The position numbers and the translations under genes were made by a program. The notes under the pieces are model-generated. The model did no database searches. It saw nothing but the letters and a program-made list of their open reading frames with translations, and was not told the DNA's origin. Source: an uncultured Clostridia bacterium (GTDB lineage Bacteria; Bacillota; Clostridia; Oscillospirales; Ruminococcaceae). Taken from it: a stretch of DNA of 64,000 bases. Shown piece after piece: positions 25,328 to 34,217 of this stretch. Each line of letters opens with the position of its first letter. Position 1 is the stretch's first letter. Location: positions 1-64,000 of the forward strand of contig CANQVG010000003.1 of the NCBI GenBank assembly GCA_947627235.1. Reading direction: 5' to 3'.

Positions 25328-26785
25328 TTATGGGTTTTCTGCTATGTAATCGTCTATAATCTTGTTTTGTTCTTCGCAGTAGTAGTCCAATTGATCGCTG
25401 TACTGCTCCTTGAGCTGCGCCCATGTTTTGGAAGCGCCGGAGCGGCGGATATTGTAATCGAGGGCGTCATAAGCGGCGCGGAGGTTTTCGTCAAGGGCGC
25501 CGGTGTTGAATATTCTGGTGTTTGCCTGAACAAGCTCCTTGCAGTGGTCATACATTTCGAGCATCTCATCGGTCCAGAGGTAAACCTCTTTGAGCTGTTT
25601 CTTGTCGATATCGACTACAACAGGGTCTACAATCTTAAATCTCAGGCACTGAAGCAGCAGGATAGCTCCCTCGGGGTTCGGTGCGTTGTTCACGAGCATC
25701 GCGCCGTCGGGGTTGGCGGAGAGGTAGTAGGTGCCGTCGCCCTCTTTGTGCCTCGGCAGGGGAACAAACATGACCTCTTCCTTTCTCGGGTCGCCCCAGA
25801 CCTGCTCGAACTCAGCTACGGGAAGAAGGAAATGATCCTTACTTATGTCGCTGATCCAGAAGAGGCACTTGCCGTCCTTTACTCCGGCGCCGTACTGCGC
25901 TTCGTTGCGGTTTGCCCAGTAGTAGGTGCCTTCGCGGTAGAACAGGTCTTCCTTGACCCACGAGTAAACAAGGTTTTCCGCAACCTCGATGAGCGGGTCG
26001 TCAATGTTGGAGTAATAGTGACCGTTTTCATCCTTTTGAATTAGATACTGTCCGGTCGACTGCTCAACGCAGGCGTTCGGAACATACCAGCCGTCGAAAG
26101 CAAAGCGGTCGTCGTCGGGGTCGGAGAAGTCGATAGCCATTTCGGTGACGACGTCCCAAGTCCACTCGTCATTGGCATAAAGGTCGGCGGGGTCGTCAAA
26201 ACCGTATTCGTCTATGACTCTGCGGTTGTAGGGGACTACGTCCTTAAAGGCGACGTCGGTGACAATGCCGAAGTGGCGGTCGCCAAGGGCAAAATACTCA
26301 GCGGCGTCTTTCATAGGCGCCCAAAGCGGATCGTTATCATAATCAATCCAAGCGTCTACGGTCTGATAAGTACCCTTGACGCAGGGCATCGGGAATACAA
26401 ATATCTGTGAAATTCCCAGCATAGTCAGGTCGGGAGGGGTGCCTCCGACCATAAGCGCTGCAAGTTTATCGGTAAAATCATAATATGTACACTCAACATA
26501 GTCGAGACCTCCGCCGTACCTCTGCTGGAAAGTCCAGTAGCCGGTCTGAATGATCTCATCTGCGCTGTAGTTCTGGAACGGGTCGAACCAACCCAGCCAC
26601 GTCACAATAGAGTTTGCTCCCACGGCGGTCTCCGGCTCGGGAAGATATATTCCCGCAGCGTTGAGGATTGCCGTAGAGTCCTCTGAGCTAAGCGTGAGCT
26701 GAATGGGCTTGCGCTTATTGCTGCCGCAGCCGACAAGCGCGACTATCAAAACGGCGGCAAGCGCTAAAGATAACAATCTTTTCAT
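25328..26785 (-). CDS. Solute-binding lipoprotein, paralog 4
   Basis: A 485-residue paralog with its own promoter and terminator. Lipobox LVGCG and the shared opening are kept (SEDSTAILNAAGIYLPEPET), while the middle differs (FPMPCVKGTYQTVDAWIDYD, NRRVIDEYGFDDPADLYAND). Separate transcription suggests it is used under other conditions than paralogs 1-3 or at a different level. Confidence 0.88.
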   Translation of the reverse strand: MKRLLSLALAAVLIVALVGCGSNKRKPIQLTLSSEDSTAILNAAGIYLPEPETAVGANSIVTWLGWFDPFQNYSADEIIQTGYWTFQQRYGGGLDYVECTYYDFTDKLAALMVGGTPPDLTMLGISQIFVFPMPCVKGTYQTVDAWIDYDNDPLWAPMKDAAEYFALGDRHFGIVTDVAFKDVVPYNRRVIDEYGFDDPADLYANDEWTWDVVTEMAIDFSDPDDDRFAFDGWYVPNACVEQSTGQYLIQKDENGHYYSNIDDPLIEVAENLVYSWVKEDLFYREGTYYWANRNEAQYGAGVKDGKCLFWISDISKDHFLLPVAEFEQVWGDPRKEEVMFVPLPRHKEGDGTYYLSANPDGAMLVNNAPNPEGAILLLQCLRFKIVDPVVVDIDKKQLKEVYLWTDEMLEMYDHCKELVQANTRIFNTGALDENLRAAYDALDYNIRRSGASKTWAQLKEQYSDQLDYYCEEQNKIIDDYIAENP

Positions 26786-26855
26786 AGTTTCCTACCTTTC
26801 TTTATATTTAATCGCGGAATCATAAGCTTCCGCTTTTTGATATTTTGACTTAATT

Positions 26856-26884
26856 ATTATAACATATGTATAGATTTTTTACAA
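26856..26884 (-). promoter_or_regulatory. Promoter of binding-protein paralog 4
   Basis: Minus strand TTGTAA (26879-26884), 17-base spacer, TATAAT (26856-26861). A run of nine C lies just upstream (26906-26914). Confidence 0.65.
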
Positions 26885-26943
26885 TTGTCACAATCAACAA
26901 CATTACCCCCCCCCGTTAGTAAAAAAGTCACAATGGCAGATAC

Positions 26944-26976
26944 AAAAACCGACCGCCCGAAAAACGGACGGTCGGT
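26944..26976 (-). terminator. Terminator of the collagen-like gene
   Basis: ACCGACCGCCCG/CGGACGGTCGGT hairpin followed by TTTTTG on the minus strand, 12 bases after the stop codon. Confidence 0.88.
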
Positions 26977-26988
26977 ATTCCGACGAGT

Positions 26989-28092
26989 TTACGCTACTGC
27001 CGTGGCTATACGCTGAACGAGCAGCGAAGCGTTTACCGCTCCCGCGGGGTCGGACGCGGGAAGCGTTGCCGAGGTATCGGCTGAGGCGTTCACAAGGGTG
27101 AGAGTGTCGCCGGCGTTTGCGGTGAATGACACAAGACCCGAAGCCGAACTGCCGTTTACGGGCAGCACTCCGCCCGGAATGTCGGCGCCGTTGAGCCTCA
27201 AAGCGAACGGACCTGCATCGGTACCCTCAACCTGAGCCCAGGCGACATAGGTTCCCGTCTCGCCAAGAACTACGCCGTCAGAGGCGGCTGCCGGACTGAT
27301 TCTCCCAGCGACTGGACCTGTCTGTGCAAGCGCGACTGCCGCGCCGGGGGCGACCGTCTGTGCGGCGGTGCTGTAGAGCTGAGCGATGTCGCTTACTGCG
27401 GCGGGACCTGTAGCGCCGGAAGGTCCGGTAGGACCGGAAGGACCTGTCGGACCGGACGGACCCGTGGTGCCGGTTGCGCCTGTAGCACCCGTAGCGCCCG
27501 TAGGACCGGTGGGACCCGTGGCACCTGTTGCCCCGGTGGGACCGGTAGGCCCAACTGCGCCGTCTGCACCCGTGGCGCCTGTTGCCCCGGTGGGACCGGT
27601 AGGCCCGACTGCGCCGTCTGCGCCCGTGGCGCCTGTTGCCCCGGTGGGACCCGTAGGTCCGGTAGGTCCGACTGCACCGTCTGCGCCCGTGGCGCCTGTT
27701 GCTCCGGTAGGACCCATAGGTCCGACTGCACCGTCTGCGCCCGTGGCACCTGTTGCCCCGGTAGGTCCGGTAGGTCCGACTGCACCGTCTGCGCCCGTGG
27801 CGCCTGTTGCTCCGGTAGGACCCGTAGGTCCGACTACTGCAAGACCGGCAGGTCCGGTTGCGCCTGTTGCGCCTGTAGCGCCGGTCGCACCGGTAGGGCC
27901 GGTGGGACCTACCGCACCCGCGGCGCCGGTGGCTCCGGTAGCCCCCGTGGGACCTGCGGGGCCTGTCACGCCGGTGGGACCTATAACCATACCCCCGCCG
28001 CAGCCGCAGCCTCCGCCGCAGCCGAAGTTATAGACGTTTGTGCCGTTCGGGAGGTTCTGTCCGCAGTCGTTAGGGCAATTATTGTTTGCCAT
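26989..28092 (-). CDS. Collagen-like surface (BclA-type) protein
   Basis: A 367-residue protein in three parts: a Cys/Gly-rich start ([13 protein letters not shown]), a long run of Gly-X-Thr triplets (about residues 38-240, [19 protein letters not shown] units) and a C-terminal domain of about 130 residues like the trimer-forming head of BclA-type exosporium proteins (ending [11 protein letters not shown]). Triplet threonines are typical O-glycan sites. There is no usual signal peptide, as in spore-surface BclA proteins. Its ATG shares one base with the stop of the upstream glycosyltransferase (TAATG), so the two are translationally coupled. The repeat number probably varies between strains. 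Confidence 0.92.
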   Translation of the reverse strand: MANNNCPNDCGQNLPNGTNVYNFGCGGGCGCGGGMVIGPTGVTGPAGPTGATGATGAAGAVGPTGPTGATGATGATGATGPAGLAVVGPTGPTGATGATGADGAVGPTGPTGATGATGADGAVGPMGPTGATGATGADGAVGPTGPTGPTGATGATGADGAVGPTGPTGATGATGADGAVGPTGPTGATGATGPTGPTGATGATGATGTTGPSGPTGPSGPTGPSGATGPAAVSDIAQLYSTAAQTVAPGAAVALAQTGPVAGRISPAAASDGVVLGETGTYVAWAQVEGTDAGPFALRLNGADIPGGVLPVNGSSASGLVSFTANAGDTLTLVNASADTSATLPASDPAGAVNASLLVQRIATAVA

Positions 28093-29207
28093 TAGTTTTC
28101 CTCCTTCTGAGAAATTGTCGCTTCAACTTCCTCTTTAAAGGGGGAGACCGCCTTTATTCCCGCGAAATAAGCCCTGTTTGCAAGGTAGGCTTCGCTGTCG
28201 GGTCTGATTTTTCCGGCTGACTCGTTATATTCTTCGGCGACGGCGTGTTCTCCGAGGCGGTCGTATATCACGCAAAGCTGCAAATAGGGAATATAGCCGC
28301 CGTAGTCGGCGTGAACAAATCCGCCGGGATTTGTTCCGAACTGCTTCGGCGCAAGCTCATACCAGAACTTTGCCGCCGCAAGGTCGCCCTTTTCGAGAAA
28401 GCGCCGCCCTATTTCGCAGCAGAGGTCGGCTCTCGGCGCTCCGAGCCTAAGCGTCTTAAACAGCGCCTCGTCCGACTCCTCCCGTCTGCCGAGACACAGC
28501 AGACAGTCCGAAAGCTCTTTCTGCGCAGACACGCGGTTTTCAATCCACGCTGAGCCGTCTTCGGCGCAAAGTCTGAAATTCTCCGCAGCTTCGCCTAAGC
28601 GTCCCGCCTCGAAAAGTTCCCGCGCGTAATAGTATCTCATACGCGGCTCAAGACCGCGTTTTGCAAGCTTTTCAAGTATGCTCAGGTTTCTGCCGGGTGG
28701 ATTTGGACGCAGTTTTCGGTGTGAAACCGCCGCCCGACCGTGAATCACCTTTCCGCGGGGCGCTATCGCCTCGTGAACCGCTCCCTCAAATCTCATCCCC
28801 GACGACGCGCGTATTATCCTCTCGCGCTCGTAGCTCAATGTCACCCTGCCGTTTTCGTCAAATCCGACGTTATACGGCAGCATCACGACGTCCGGCATAT
28901 CCGCGTCAAGCGCGGCAATCTGCTCGCTGAGCAGCGCGCGGTTTTCTCCCTCGATGACGTCGTCGGCGTCGAGCCACATCAGCCAGTCGCCCTTTGCGAG
29001 CGAAAACGCGTAGTTGCGTGCCGCCGAGAAGTCGTCGACCCATTTGAAGTCATAAACTTTGCCGACTCTTTCCTCCGCGATTTCGCGGGTGGAATCCTTC
29101 GAGCCGGTGTCGACGATGATTATTTCGTCAAAAATCCCCTCCACGCTGTCGAGGCAGCGCGGAAGAACGAGTTCCTCATCGCGGACTATCATACATAGGC
29201 TTATCAT
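28092..29207 (-). CDS. Family 2 glycosyltransferase with TPR-like C-terminus
   Basis: A 371-residue cytosolic enzyme. The N-terminal GT2 domain opens with [12 protein letters not shown] and has [12 protein letters not shown] and the donor-binding WLMWLDADD. The C-terminal part is alpha-helical and TPR-like ([40 protein letters not shown] in pieces). This layout is common among glycosyltransferases next to collagen-like proteins, and coupling to the next gene suggests it glycosylates those Thr repeats. The ATG at 29207 follows AAAGGAG; a longer upstream frame lacks a ribosome binding site. Confidence 0.9.
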   Translation of the reverse strand: MISLCMIVRDEELVLPRCLDSVEGIFDEIIIVDTGSKDSTREIAEERVGKVYDFKWVDDFSAARNYAFSLAKGDWLMWLDADDVIEGENRALLSEQIAALDADMPDVVMLPYNVGFDENGRVTLSYERERIIRASSGMRFEGAVHEAIAPRGKVIHGRAAVSHRKLRPNPPGRNLSILEKLAKRGLEPRMRYYYARELFEAGRLGEAAENFRLCAEDGSAWIENRVSAQKELSDCLLCLGRREESDEALFKTLRLGAPRADLCCEIGRRFLEKGDLAAAKFWYELAPKQFGTNPGGFVHADYGGYIPYLQLCVIYDRLGEHAVAEEYNESAGKIRPDSEAYLANRAYFAGIKAVSPFKEEVEATISQKEEN

Positions 29208-29310
29208 ACCCTGGCTCCTTTCGGGGTCTCCCCGAGAGTATAATATGCTCGGGCGGGAGGGGAGGTGAAAAGCCTCTTTGTTACCGTGACCGCGAAGCCG
29301 TCCCACGGCA

Positions 29311-29337
29311 CAAAAAATCCCCCTCCGAGGAGGGGGA
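29311..29337 (-). terminator. Terminator of the nucleotidyltransferase gene
   Basis: TCCCCCTC/GAGGAGGGGGA-type hairpin followed by six T on the minus strand. Confidence 0.85.
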
Positions 29338-29341
29338 CACT

Positions 29342-30220
29342 TTATCCGAACAGTTTTTCGGGGTACGCACCCGCGGCGTGAAGCCTCAAAAGCTTACTCT
29401 CGGTGTCGGGCTTGTCTTCCTTGTAGGTGATGCCGAACCACCTGTCGTTCGACGGCTCCGCGAGAACCTCAAGCTCGCCCGACGCCAGCATATCGTTGAC
29501 CATAATCGGCAGCAGACACTCCGACTTGATATCGGTTATCCTGCGCAAAAATTCCTCAAAATAGCGCTCCATCGCGGGGATTGTCTTGTGGCTGAAGCCC
29601 CAGAAGTTCATCGAGACCTGCGCGTCGGGGTCGATTTCTCCGCTTTCGCCGACAATTTTGCCGTCTTTAAGGAGTATTCCGCCCGTCTCGGTCACGCTTA
29701 AAAGCTTTCCGTCGGATATATTGCAGACGCCTCTTGTGACCCCGCCGTTCTCGCTGACGGTGTTTTTCAGGATATACGGCACCATAGACGCACAGTCCGC
29801 GTCCGCCTTCGGGAGCATACGCATCATAATTTTAAAGCACTCCGCTCCGTAATAGTCGTCGGCGTTCACCGTAACAAACGGCTCGGTGAGATATTCCTTG
29901 GCGGAAAGCACCGCCTGAACGGTCCCCAAAGGCTTGACCCTCTCTTTCGGGACGCTGTACCACGCCGGCAGAGAGGAATAATCCTGAACCGCATAGCACA
30001 CCTCGGCGCGGTCTGAAATCTTATCGCCGACCTCCCGTCTGATAATCTCCGTCATATCGTTCTTGAGAATGAAAACAACTTTCTCAAACCCTGCGTTTAA
30101 AGCGTCGTATATAGAATATTCCATCAAAAATTCGCCGTTTGGCCCCACGTGAGATATCTGCTTATCGCCGCCGAAACGCGATCCGAGTCCCGCCGCCAGC
30201 ACTAAAAGCGTAGATTTCAT
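29342..30220 (-). CDS. Sugar nucleotidyltransferase family protein
   Basis: A 292-residue NTP-transferase with the signature LVLAAGLGSRFGGDKQ at the start and the metal-binding VNADDYYG in the middle, plus GTVQAVLSAKEYL. It would make a nucleotide-activated sugar for cell-surface glycans; the sugar is unknown. Unlike GlmU it has no hexapeptide-repeat domain. RBS AAAGGAG before the ATG. It stands as a single gene with its own terminator. Confidence 0.85.
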   Translation of the reverse strand: MKSTLLVLAAGLGSRFGGDKQISHVGPNGEFLMEYSIYDALNAGFEKVVFILKNDMTEIIRREVGDKISDRAEVCYAVQDYSSLPAWYSVPKERVKPLGTVQAVLSAKEYLTEPFVTVNADDYYGAECFKIMMRMLPKADADCASMVPYILKNTVSENGGVTRGVCNISDGKLLSVTETGGILLKDGKIVGESGEIDPDAQVSMNFWGFSHKTIPAMERYFEEFLRRITDIKSECLLPIMVNDMLASGELEVLAEPSNDRWFGITYKEDKPDTESKLLRLHAAGAYPEKLFG

Positions 30221-30288
30221 ATAAAGTCTCCTTTTAACATTTTAGACAAGTATAGCGCAATCGCGCGACGTTGTCAATAAACGCGCGC

Positions 30289-30320
30289 AAAAAATGCGGG
30301 AAGCGCATCGGCTTCCCGCA
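30289..30320 (-). terminator. Terminator of the LCP/kinase operon
   Basis: TGCGGGAAGC/GCTTCCCGCA with six-base loop, then six T on the minus strand. Confidence 0.88.
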
Positions 30321-30326
30321 TAAAGC

Positions 30327-31580
30327 TTATTTGTAGTAAAGCTCCTGAACCAGCTTGCCTACCTCGTCGTAGTCGGGATAGGTGCAGCGGGCGCCGTGCT
30401 TGCGCTCGCCCTCCGTTCCGTCTATGCGGTAGAAGCCCTTGAACTCGTAGTCGTAACCGGTCAGAATCCATTTCGTTATTTCCGACTGACTCATATCCGT
30501 CACGACCGTATCCATAAGGTCGTCAAAGAGGTCGACAGCCTGATTGGCAGTAAGGGTCTGCTTTGCCTTTTTGACGAAAGAGTTCATAAAGTCAATCTGT
30601 CTCGTCATTCTGGCCGAGTTATGGGTGTCGTCCGGCATATACATCCTCGAACGGACAAAAGTCTCTGCCTGTTTGCCTTTCAGAAGAACCGTCTCGCCCA
30701 TAACAAACGAGTCTTCAACACCCTCGAAGTTGTCCTTTATCGTAACTTCAACTCCGCCTACGGCGTCCGCAAGAGTCTGGACTATCGGTATAGGAGCGGC
30801 GATAAAGCCCTCAAACGAAATCTCGTCGCCCAAAAGCGCGTTGAGCGACTTTATGGTGTTTCTGCCGCTCAGACGGGTTCCGTCGCCATAGGCGTAGGAA
30901 AGGGCAATCTGCTCGTCTACAAAGCCGTAGGAGTAACCGATGGTGGAGTAGTTCTCAACCGGTACCGAGAGGTCGCGGTTTACATAGAGTATAAAATACT
31001 CTTTGGTTTTAAGATTCATCGAAAGAATCATAATGACGTCGCTCTGCCCGGCTGTTCTGAAAATCGGGTTTTCGCCCAGCTCCTGCTTGTCCACTCCCAG
31101 AAGAACGATGTTTTTGATGTTATAATTGTAACCTTTGTCGGCGTCGCTGTCGGGAAGCTTTTCCCCGCTCTCCGCAGCCGTTGTGACGGCAGTAGGTCTT
31201 GCATCGGGCGGAGAACCGGTGTCTTCCGGCATAACAAGGTCGTTTGCCGACGCAGATACCGTATCTGCCCTTTCGCCTTCCAAAGACGTCTCTCCGGTGG
31301 TCTGAGGCGTGTCGGACGCCTGAGACGGGTCGGTGACGGCAGGCGCCGAAGGCTCGCCGGTTACGGTTATCGCGGGGAGAGCGGTCTGCGAAGACTGCTC
31401 CGGCTGGGTATCTTCAGGAGCGGCAGTCACGTCCTGCGACGGGGTGCCGAGGTCGACTTTTGGCCTCGACTGACTGTGCTCTATTATTTCGGAAGCGGCT
31501 ATCACTATCACCAGAACGACTGCGACAGCTATCGCCGCCCAAAGAAAATCACGCTTTCTGGGCTTTGGAGCCTTTGCCAT
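30327..31580 (-). CDS. LytR-CpsA-Psr (LCP) family glycopolymer ligase
   Basis: A 417-residue membrane-bound enzyme that joins surface polymers to peptidoglycan. It has a membrane helix at residues 13-33, a low-complexity Thr/Ser/Pro stalk to about 150, and an LCP domain starting NIVLLGVDKQE with VNRDLSVPV, the core DAVGGVEVTI and FVRSRMYMPDDTHNSARMTRQ (arginines that hold the lipid phosphates). It is the last gene in the kinase operon, matching its role after polymer synthesis. Confidence 0.9.
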   Translation of the reverse strand: MAKAPKPRKRDFLWAAIAVAVVLVIVIAASEIIEHSQSRPKVDLGTPSQDVTAAPEDTQPEQSSQTALPAITVTGEPSAPAVTDPSQASDTPQTTGETSLEGERADTVSASANDLVMPEDTGSPPDARPTAVTTAAESGEKLPDSDADKGYNYNIKNIVLLGVDKQELGENPIFRTAGQSDVIMILSMNLKTKEYFILYVNRDLSVPVENYSTIGYSYGFVDEQIALSYAYGDGTRLSGRNTIKSLNALLGDEISFEGFIAAPIPIVQTLADAVGGVEVTIKDNFEGVEDSFVMGETVLLKGKQAETFVRSRMYMPDDTHNSARMTRQIDFMNSFVKKAKQTLTANQAVDLFDDLMDTVVTDMSQSEITKWILTGYDYEFKGFYRIDGTEGERKHGARCTYPDYDEVGKLVQELYYK

Positions 31581-31594
31581 ATTAACACCTGCTT

Positions 31595-32299
31595 TTAATA
31601 GCGGTATTCGGAATTATACCTCTTGTAATATTTATATTTTCCGCCGTATCTCGAATTTTCGGAGCCGACCTTATTGAGCACACAGCCCAGAACATTGGCG
31701 CCTACTCTGAGAAGCTGGTTTTTCGCATCGTTTACCTGACGGTAATCGACTTCGTTCGCGCCCACTACTATTATCGCACCGTTGCAGTTGGGGGCGATGA
31801 TGGCGGCGTCGATAACTCTGCCGAGCGGGGGAGTGTCGATAATGATGAAGTCAAACGCTTTTTTCAATACTTCGAGCATTGCGTTGAAAATCTTTCCGCT
31901 GAACAGCGGGGTGGGGTTGAGAACGTAGTTTCCGACAGGCAGAACATAGGCGTTCGGAATGTTTGTTTTATAAACGGCATCGTTTATCTCTCCCTTGCCC
32001 GAAAGCACGTCCGCGAGACCGGTAAACGGAAGTTCATCATCGACGTTGGCTCCGTATCTCGCCGAGAAGACCGACTTTCTGAGGTCGGCGTCGATAAGCA
32101 GGGTCTTAAGACCCGCGTTGGCGTAGTTGCGCATCATCTCAAAGGATATGATGGACTTACCGGCGTTTTCGTCGACGCTTGTTATCGCGACAAGCTTCAC
32201 GCCTTCGCCCGAGTAGGAGACGTTGGTACGAAGAACGTTCATAGCCTCGCTCATTTCATAGGAGGGGTCCTTTATGTCGGCAATCGTTATGCTTCTCAT
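31595..32299 (-). CDS. CpsD/CapB-type tyrosine-protein kinase
   Basis: A 234-residue bacterial tyrosine kinase. Walker A is degenerate as ENAGKSIISFEMM, Walker A' is LLIDADLRKS and Walker B is FIIIDTPPL. The tail YGGKYKYYKRYNSEYRY is the usual tyrosine cluster for autophosphorylation. It needs the Wzz-like adaptor encoded just upstream; the two overlap by four bases (ATGA). It controls surface polysaccharide assembly. Confidence 0.92.
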   Translation of the reverse strand: MRSITIADIKDPSYEMSEAMNVLRTNVSYSGEGVKLVAITSVDENAGKSIISFEMMRNYANAGLKTLLIDADLRKSVFSARYGANVDDELPFTGLADVLSGKGEINDAVYKTNIPNAYVLPVGNYVLNPTPLFSGKIFNAMLEVLKKAFDFIIIDTPPLGRVIDAAIIAPNCNGAIIVVGANEVDYRQVNDAKNQLLRVGANVLGCVLNKVGSENSRYGGKYKYYKRYNSEYRY

Positions 32300-33231
32300 T
32301 TCTTCGCACCCCCGTTCTTGTCAGACTTGGCATTTTTATCGGTGCTTCCGCTTCCCTTGCCGTAATAGCCGTATCCGTAACCGTAGCTGCCATAGCTGCC
32401 GTAGCCGTAGCCTTTCTTCTTCTTTCCGCCTTCATAGTAAACCTTTGTCAGCGTGACCATTCCGCAACGGTTTTCAATATCCTCGGCAGTCTTGACAGTG
32501 GTATCCATAACGGCAATGAAGATTATAACGCCTGCGGCAAGCACTGCGCCGAGCACAAAAGCGATAACGACCGTTTTCGTCAGGCTCGGATAGCTCGGCT
32601 CGTCCGGCGCGACCGCCTGATCGTAAACGTTAGGAACCGAAATGCCCATAATATCGGCGAGTCGGTCTACGACGTAATAAGTAAGGGTGTTGGCAATGTC
32701 ACGCGCCAGAATCGGGTCGGCGTCGGTGACGGTGATTTTTATGATATGCGTATCGGTCGGGTTGACAACCGAGATCTTATTGTAAAATTCCTCATATTCG
32801 TAGTCAAGACGCTCCTTCATAGTTGTCGGCAGACCGGCAGCAGTCTGAGCGTCGTAATCGGCATTCATCTTGTTGATGACCGCCTCGAGAACCGTTCTGC
32901 TCTTAATGATGTCGGAATAGTCGCCTATGATGCTGTTTGAAAGGCTGAGGTCGGCTGCCGAGAGGAGCTGACCTATCGCCCCGGACGAGCCGCTCGTCGA
33001 AACAAGATAGGTGGATGTAGTAGCCTCATAAAGCGGAGTGATAAAGAACTGCACCACTATTCCCGCGACAAGCGCAAACACCAGCGCCACGGCGATGATG
33101 ACAAGAATATGCCTTCTAAGCGCGTTGAAAAGCATCAGAAGGTCAATTTCCTGCGTTTCCTCCGCCTGCGCGCCGCTCACGGCATTGCGCTTGGCGAGCG
33201 CGGCATCGGTCTGATATTGATTCTGATCCAT
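32296..33231 (-). CDS. Wzz/CpsC-type chain-length protein and kinase activator
   Basis: A 311-residue protein with two membrane helices (about residues 45-65 and 220-245) around an outer Wzz domain. The end contains a striking Gly-Tyr-rich run (GYGYGSYGSYGYGYGYYGKG) not usual for the adaptor; in most pairs only the kinase has a tyrosine tail. The start is the ATG at 33231 after GAGG; an upstream GTG is rejected for lack of spacing. First gene of adaptor-kinase-LCP. Confidence 0.9.
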   Translation of the reverse strand: MDQNQYQTDAALAKRNAVSGAQAEETQEIDLLMLFNALRRHILVIIAVALVFALVAGIVVQFFITPLYEATTSTYLVSTSGSSGAIGQLLSAADLSLSNSIIGDYSDIIKSRTVLEAVINKMNADYDAQTAAGLPTTMKERLDYEYEEFYNKISVVNPTDTHIIKITVTDADPILARDIANTLTYYVVDRLADIMGISVPNVYDQAVAPDEPSYPSLTKTVVIAFVLGAVLAAGVIIFIAVMDTTVKTAEDIENRCGMVTLTKVYYEGGKKKKGYGYGSYGSYGYGYGYYGKGSGSTDKNAKSDKNGGAKK

Positions 33232-33323
33232 AAATACCTCAAAAATATACACTTATTGAAATCAGCAAACCGGAGGGCTTGCTGACTTCATTAGTTTGTT
33301 TTGTTTTTCGGTCGGGCTATAAA

Positions 33324-34016
33324 TTATCTCTTCTTGGAGATAACGATAGCGGCAGCAGCAACGATCATAGGAATAACCGCGAGAACAACGCCCGTAGGAG
33401 GGTTCTCCGACTCCGAGGGAGCGGGAGTGTTGTCTTCTTCCTTGGGATCTTCGGTCTGATCGCCGGCGTTCATCTCATCGCCGTCGGCGGGATCGTCGGT
33501 GACGTTGCCGGTGTCCTGCTTGGGATCTTCGACTTCAACGGTGTTGAAGTCCTTGACAATGGCGAAGTACTTCCACTGCTTTACGGTGCCGGCAGGAACG
33601 GTAAAGGTAGCTCTGTTGCCGTTGACCTTGAGGTTGGCGCCTTCGAGCACGTCCCACTCGTCGCGGACAAGAACGATATCGTTTTCGCTTGCGCCGGGAG
33701 CATAAACATCAAAGGTGACGTTTACACCGTCGTCTACAGCGGAACGAATGTCGATCGCATATACGGCAACGGGAGTGTTGTCCTTAAGCTCTGCGGCAAT
33801 AGGATCTGCAGAGGGAAGAACGGTAACGCTCGCGTCAACGCGAGAACCGTTGGCAGCGGTGGCGCTTGAAACAAGTTTGCCTATTTCAGGGTTGCTTATA
33901 TCGGGAGTGCTGGGAGTTTCGGGCTCAGGGCTAGGACTTACTTCGGACGCGAAAGCAACAACGCTGAGCGAAAGAGTCAGGCATACAGCCAGAAGGATTG
34001 CAAGAATTTTCTTCAT
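33324..34016 (-). CDS. Secreted surface protein with NPPTG sorting-like tail
   Basis: A 230-residue protein with a signal peptide (residues 1-22), a beta-rich middle of unknown family, an acidic Pro/Thr linker and the tail NPPTG, a hydrophobic helix and KKR. This is an LPXTG-like sorting signal, so it may be fixed to the wall by a sortase; no sortase is in the window. It lies between the kinase genes and the phosphatase and may be a separate transcript. Confidence 0.7.
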   Translation of the reverse strand: MKKILAILLAVCLTLSLSVVAFASEVSPSPEPETPSTPDISNPEIGKLVSSATAANGSRVDASVTVLPSADPIAAELKDNTPVAVYAIDIRSAVDDGVNVTFDVYAPGASENDIVLVRDEWDVLEGANLKVNGNRATFTVPAGTVKQWKYFAIVKDFNTVEVEDPKQDTGNVTDDPADGDEMNAGDQTEDPKEEDNTPAPSESENPPTGVVLAVIPMIVAAAAIVISKKR

Positions 34017-34217
34017 GAGTTAGTCCCCACTTTCATTTACGTATAAATTTGAAATTCTTCGGAACATTATACGGCGTTCCGCGCCGATAAATTCAACTGT
34101 CACGACACAATGCCCCGAAGTGAATCCACGCTTATGATACACCCGAAGCCGTTCTCATGTCAAGCCTTTAAACCGAAATTTAAACATTTTCGTCAAATCA
34201 GCCAAATATACCCCTTG

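Noticed and set aside
27390-28030. The collagen region looks like a tandem-repeat or CRISPR-like array and has long open frames on the plus strand
   Set aside because: The period is 9-36 bases with no spacers, and the minus frame gives clean Gly-X-Thr triplets; the plus frame is only its Pro/Ala/Val shadow.
30396-31598. 400-residue plus-strand frame over the LCP gene
   Set aside because: LCP motifs on the minus strand are clear; the plus frame has no recognisable domain or ribosome binding site.
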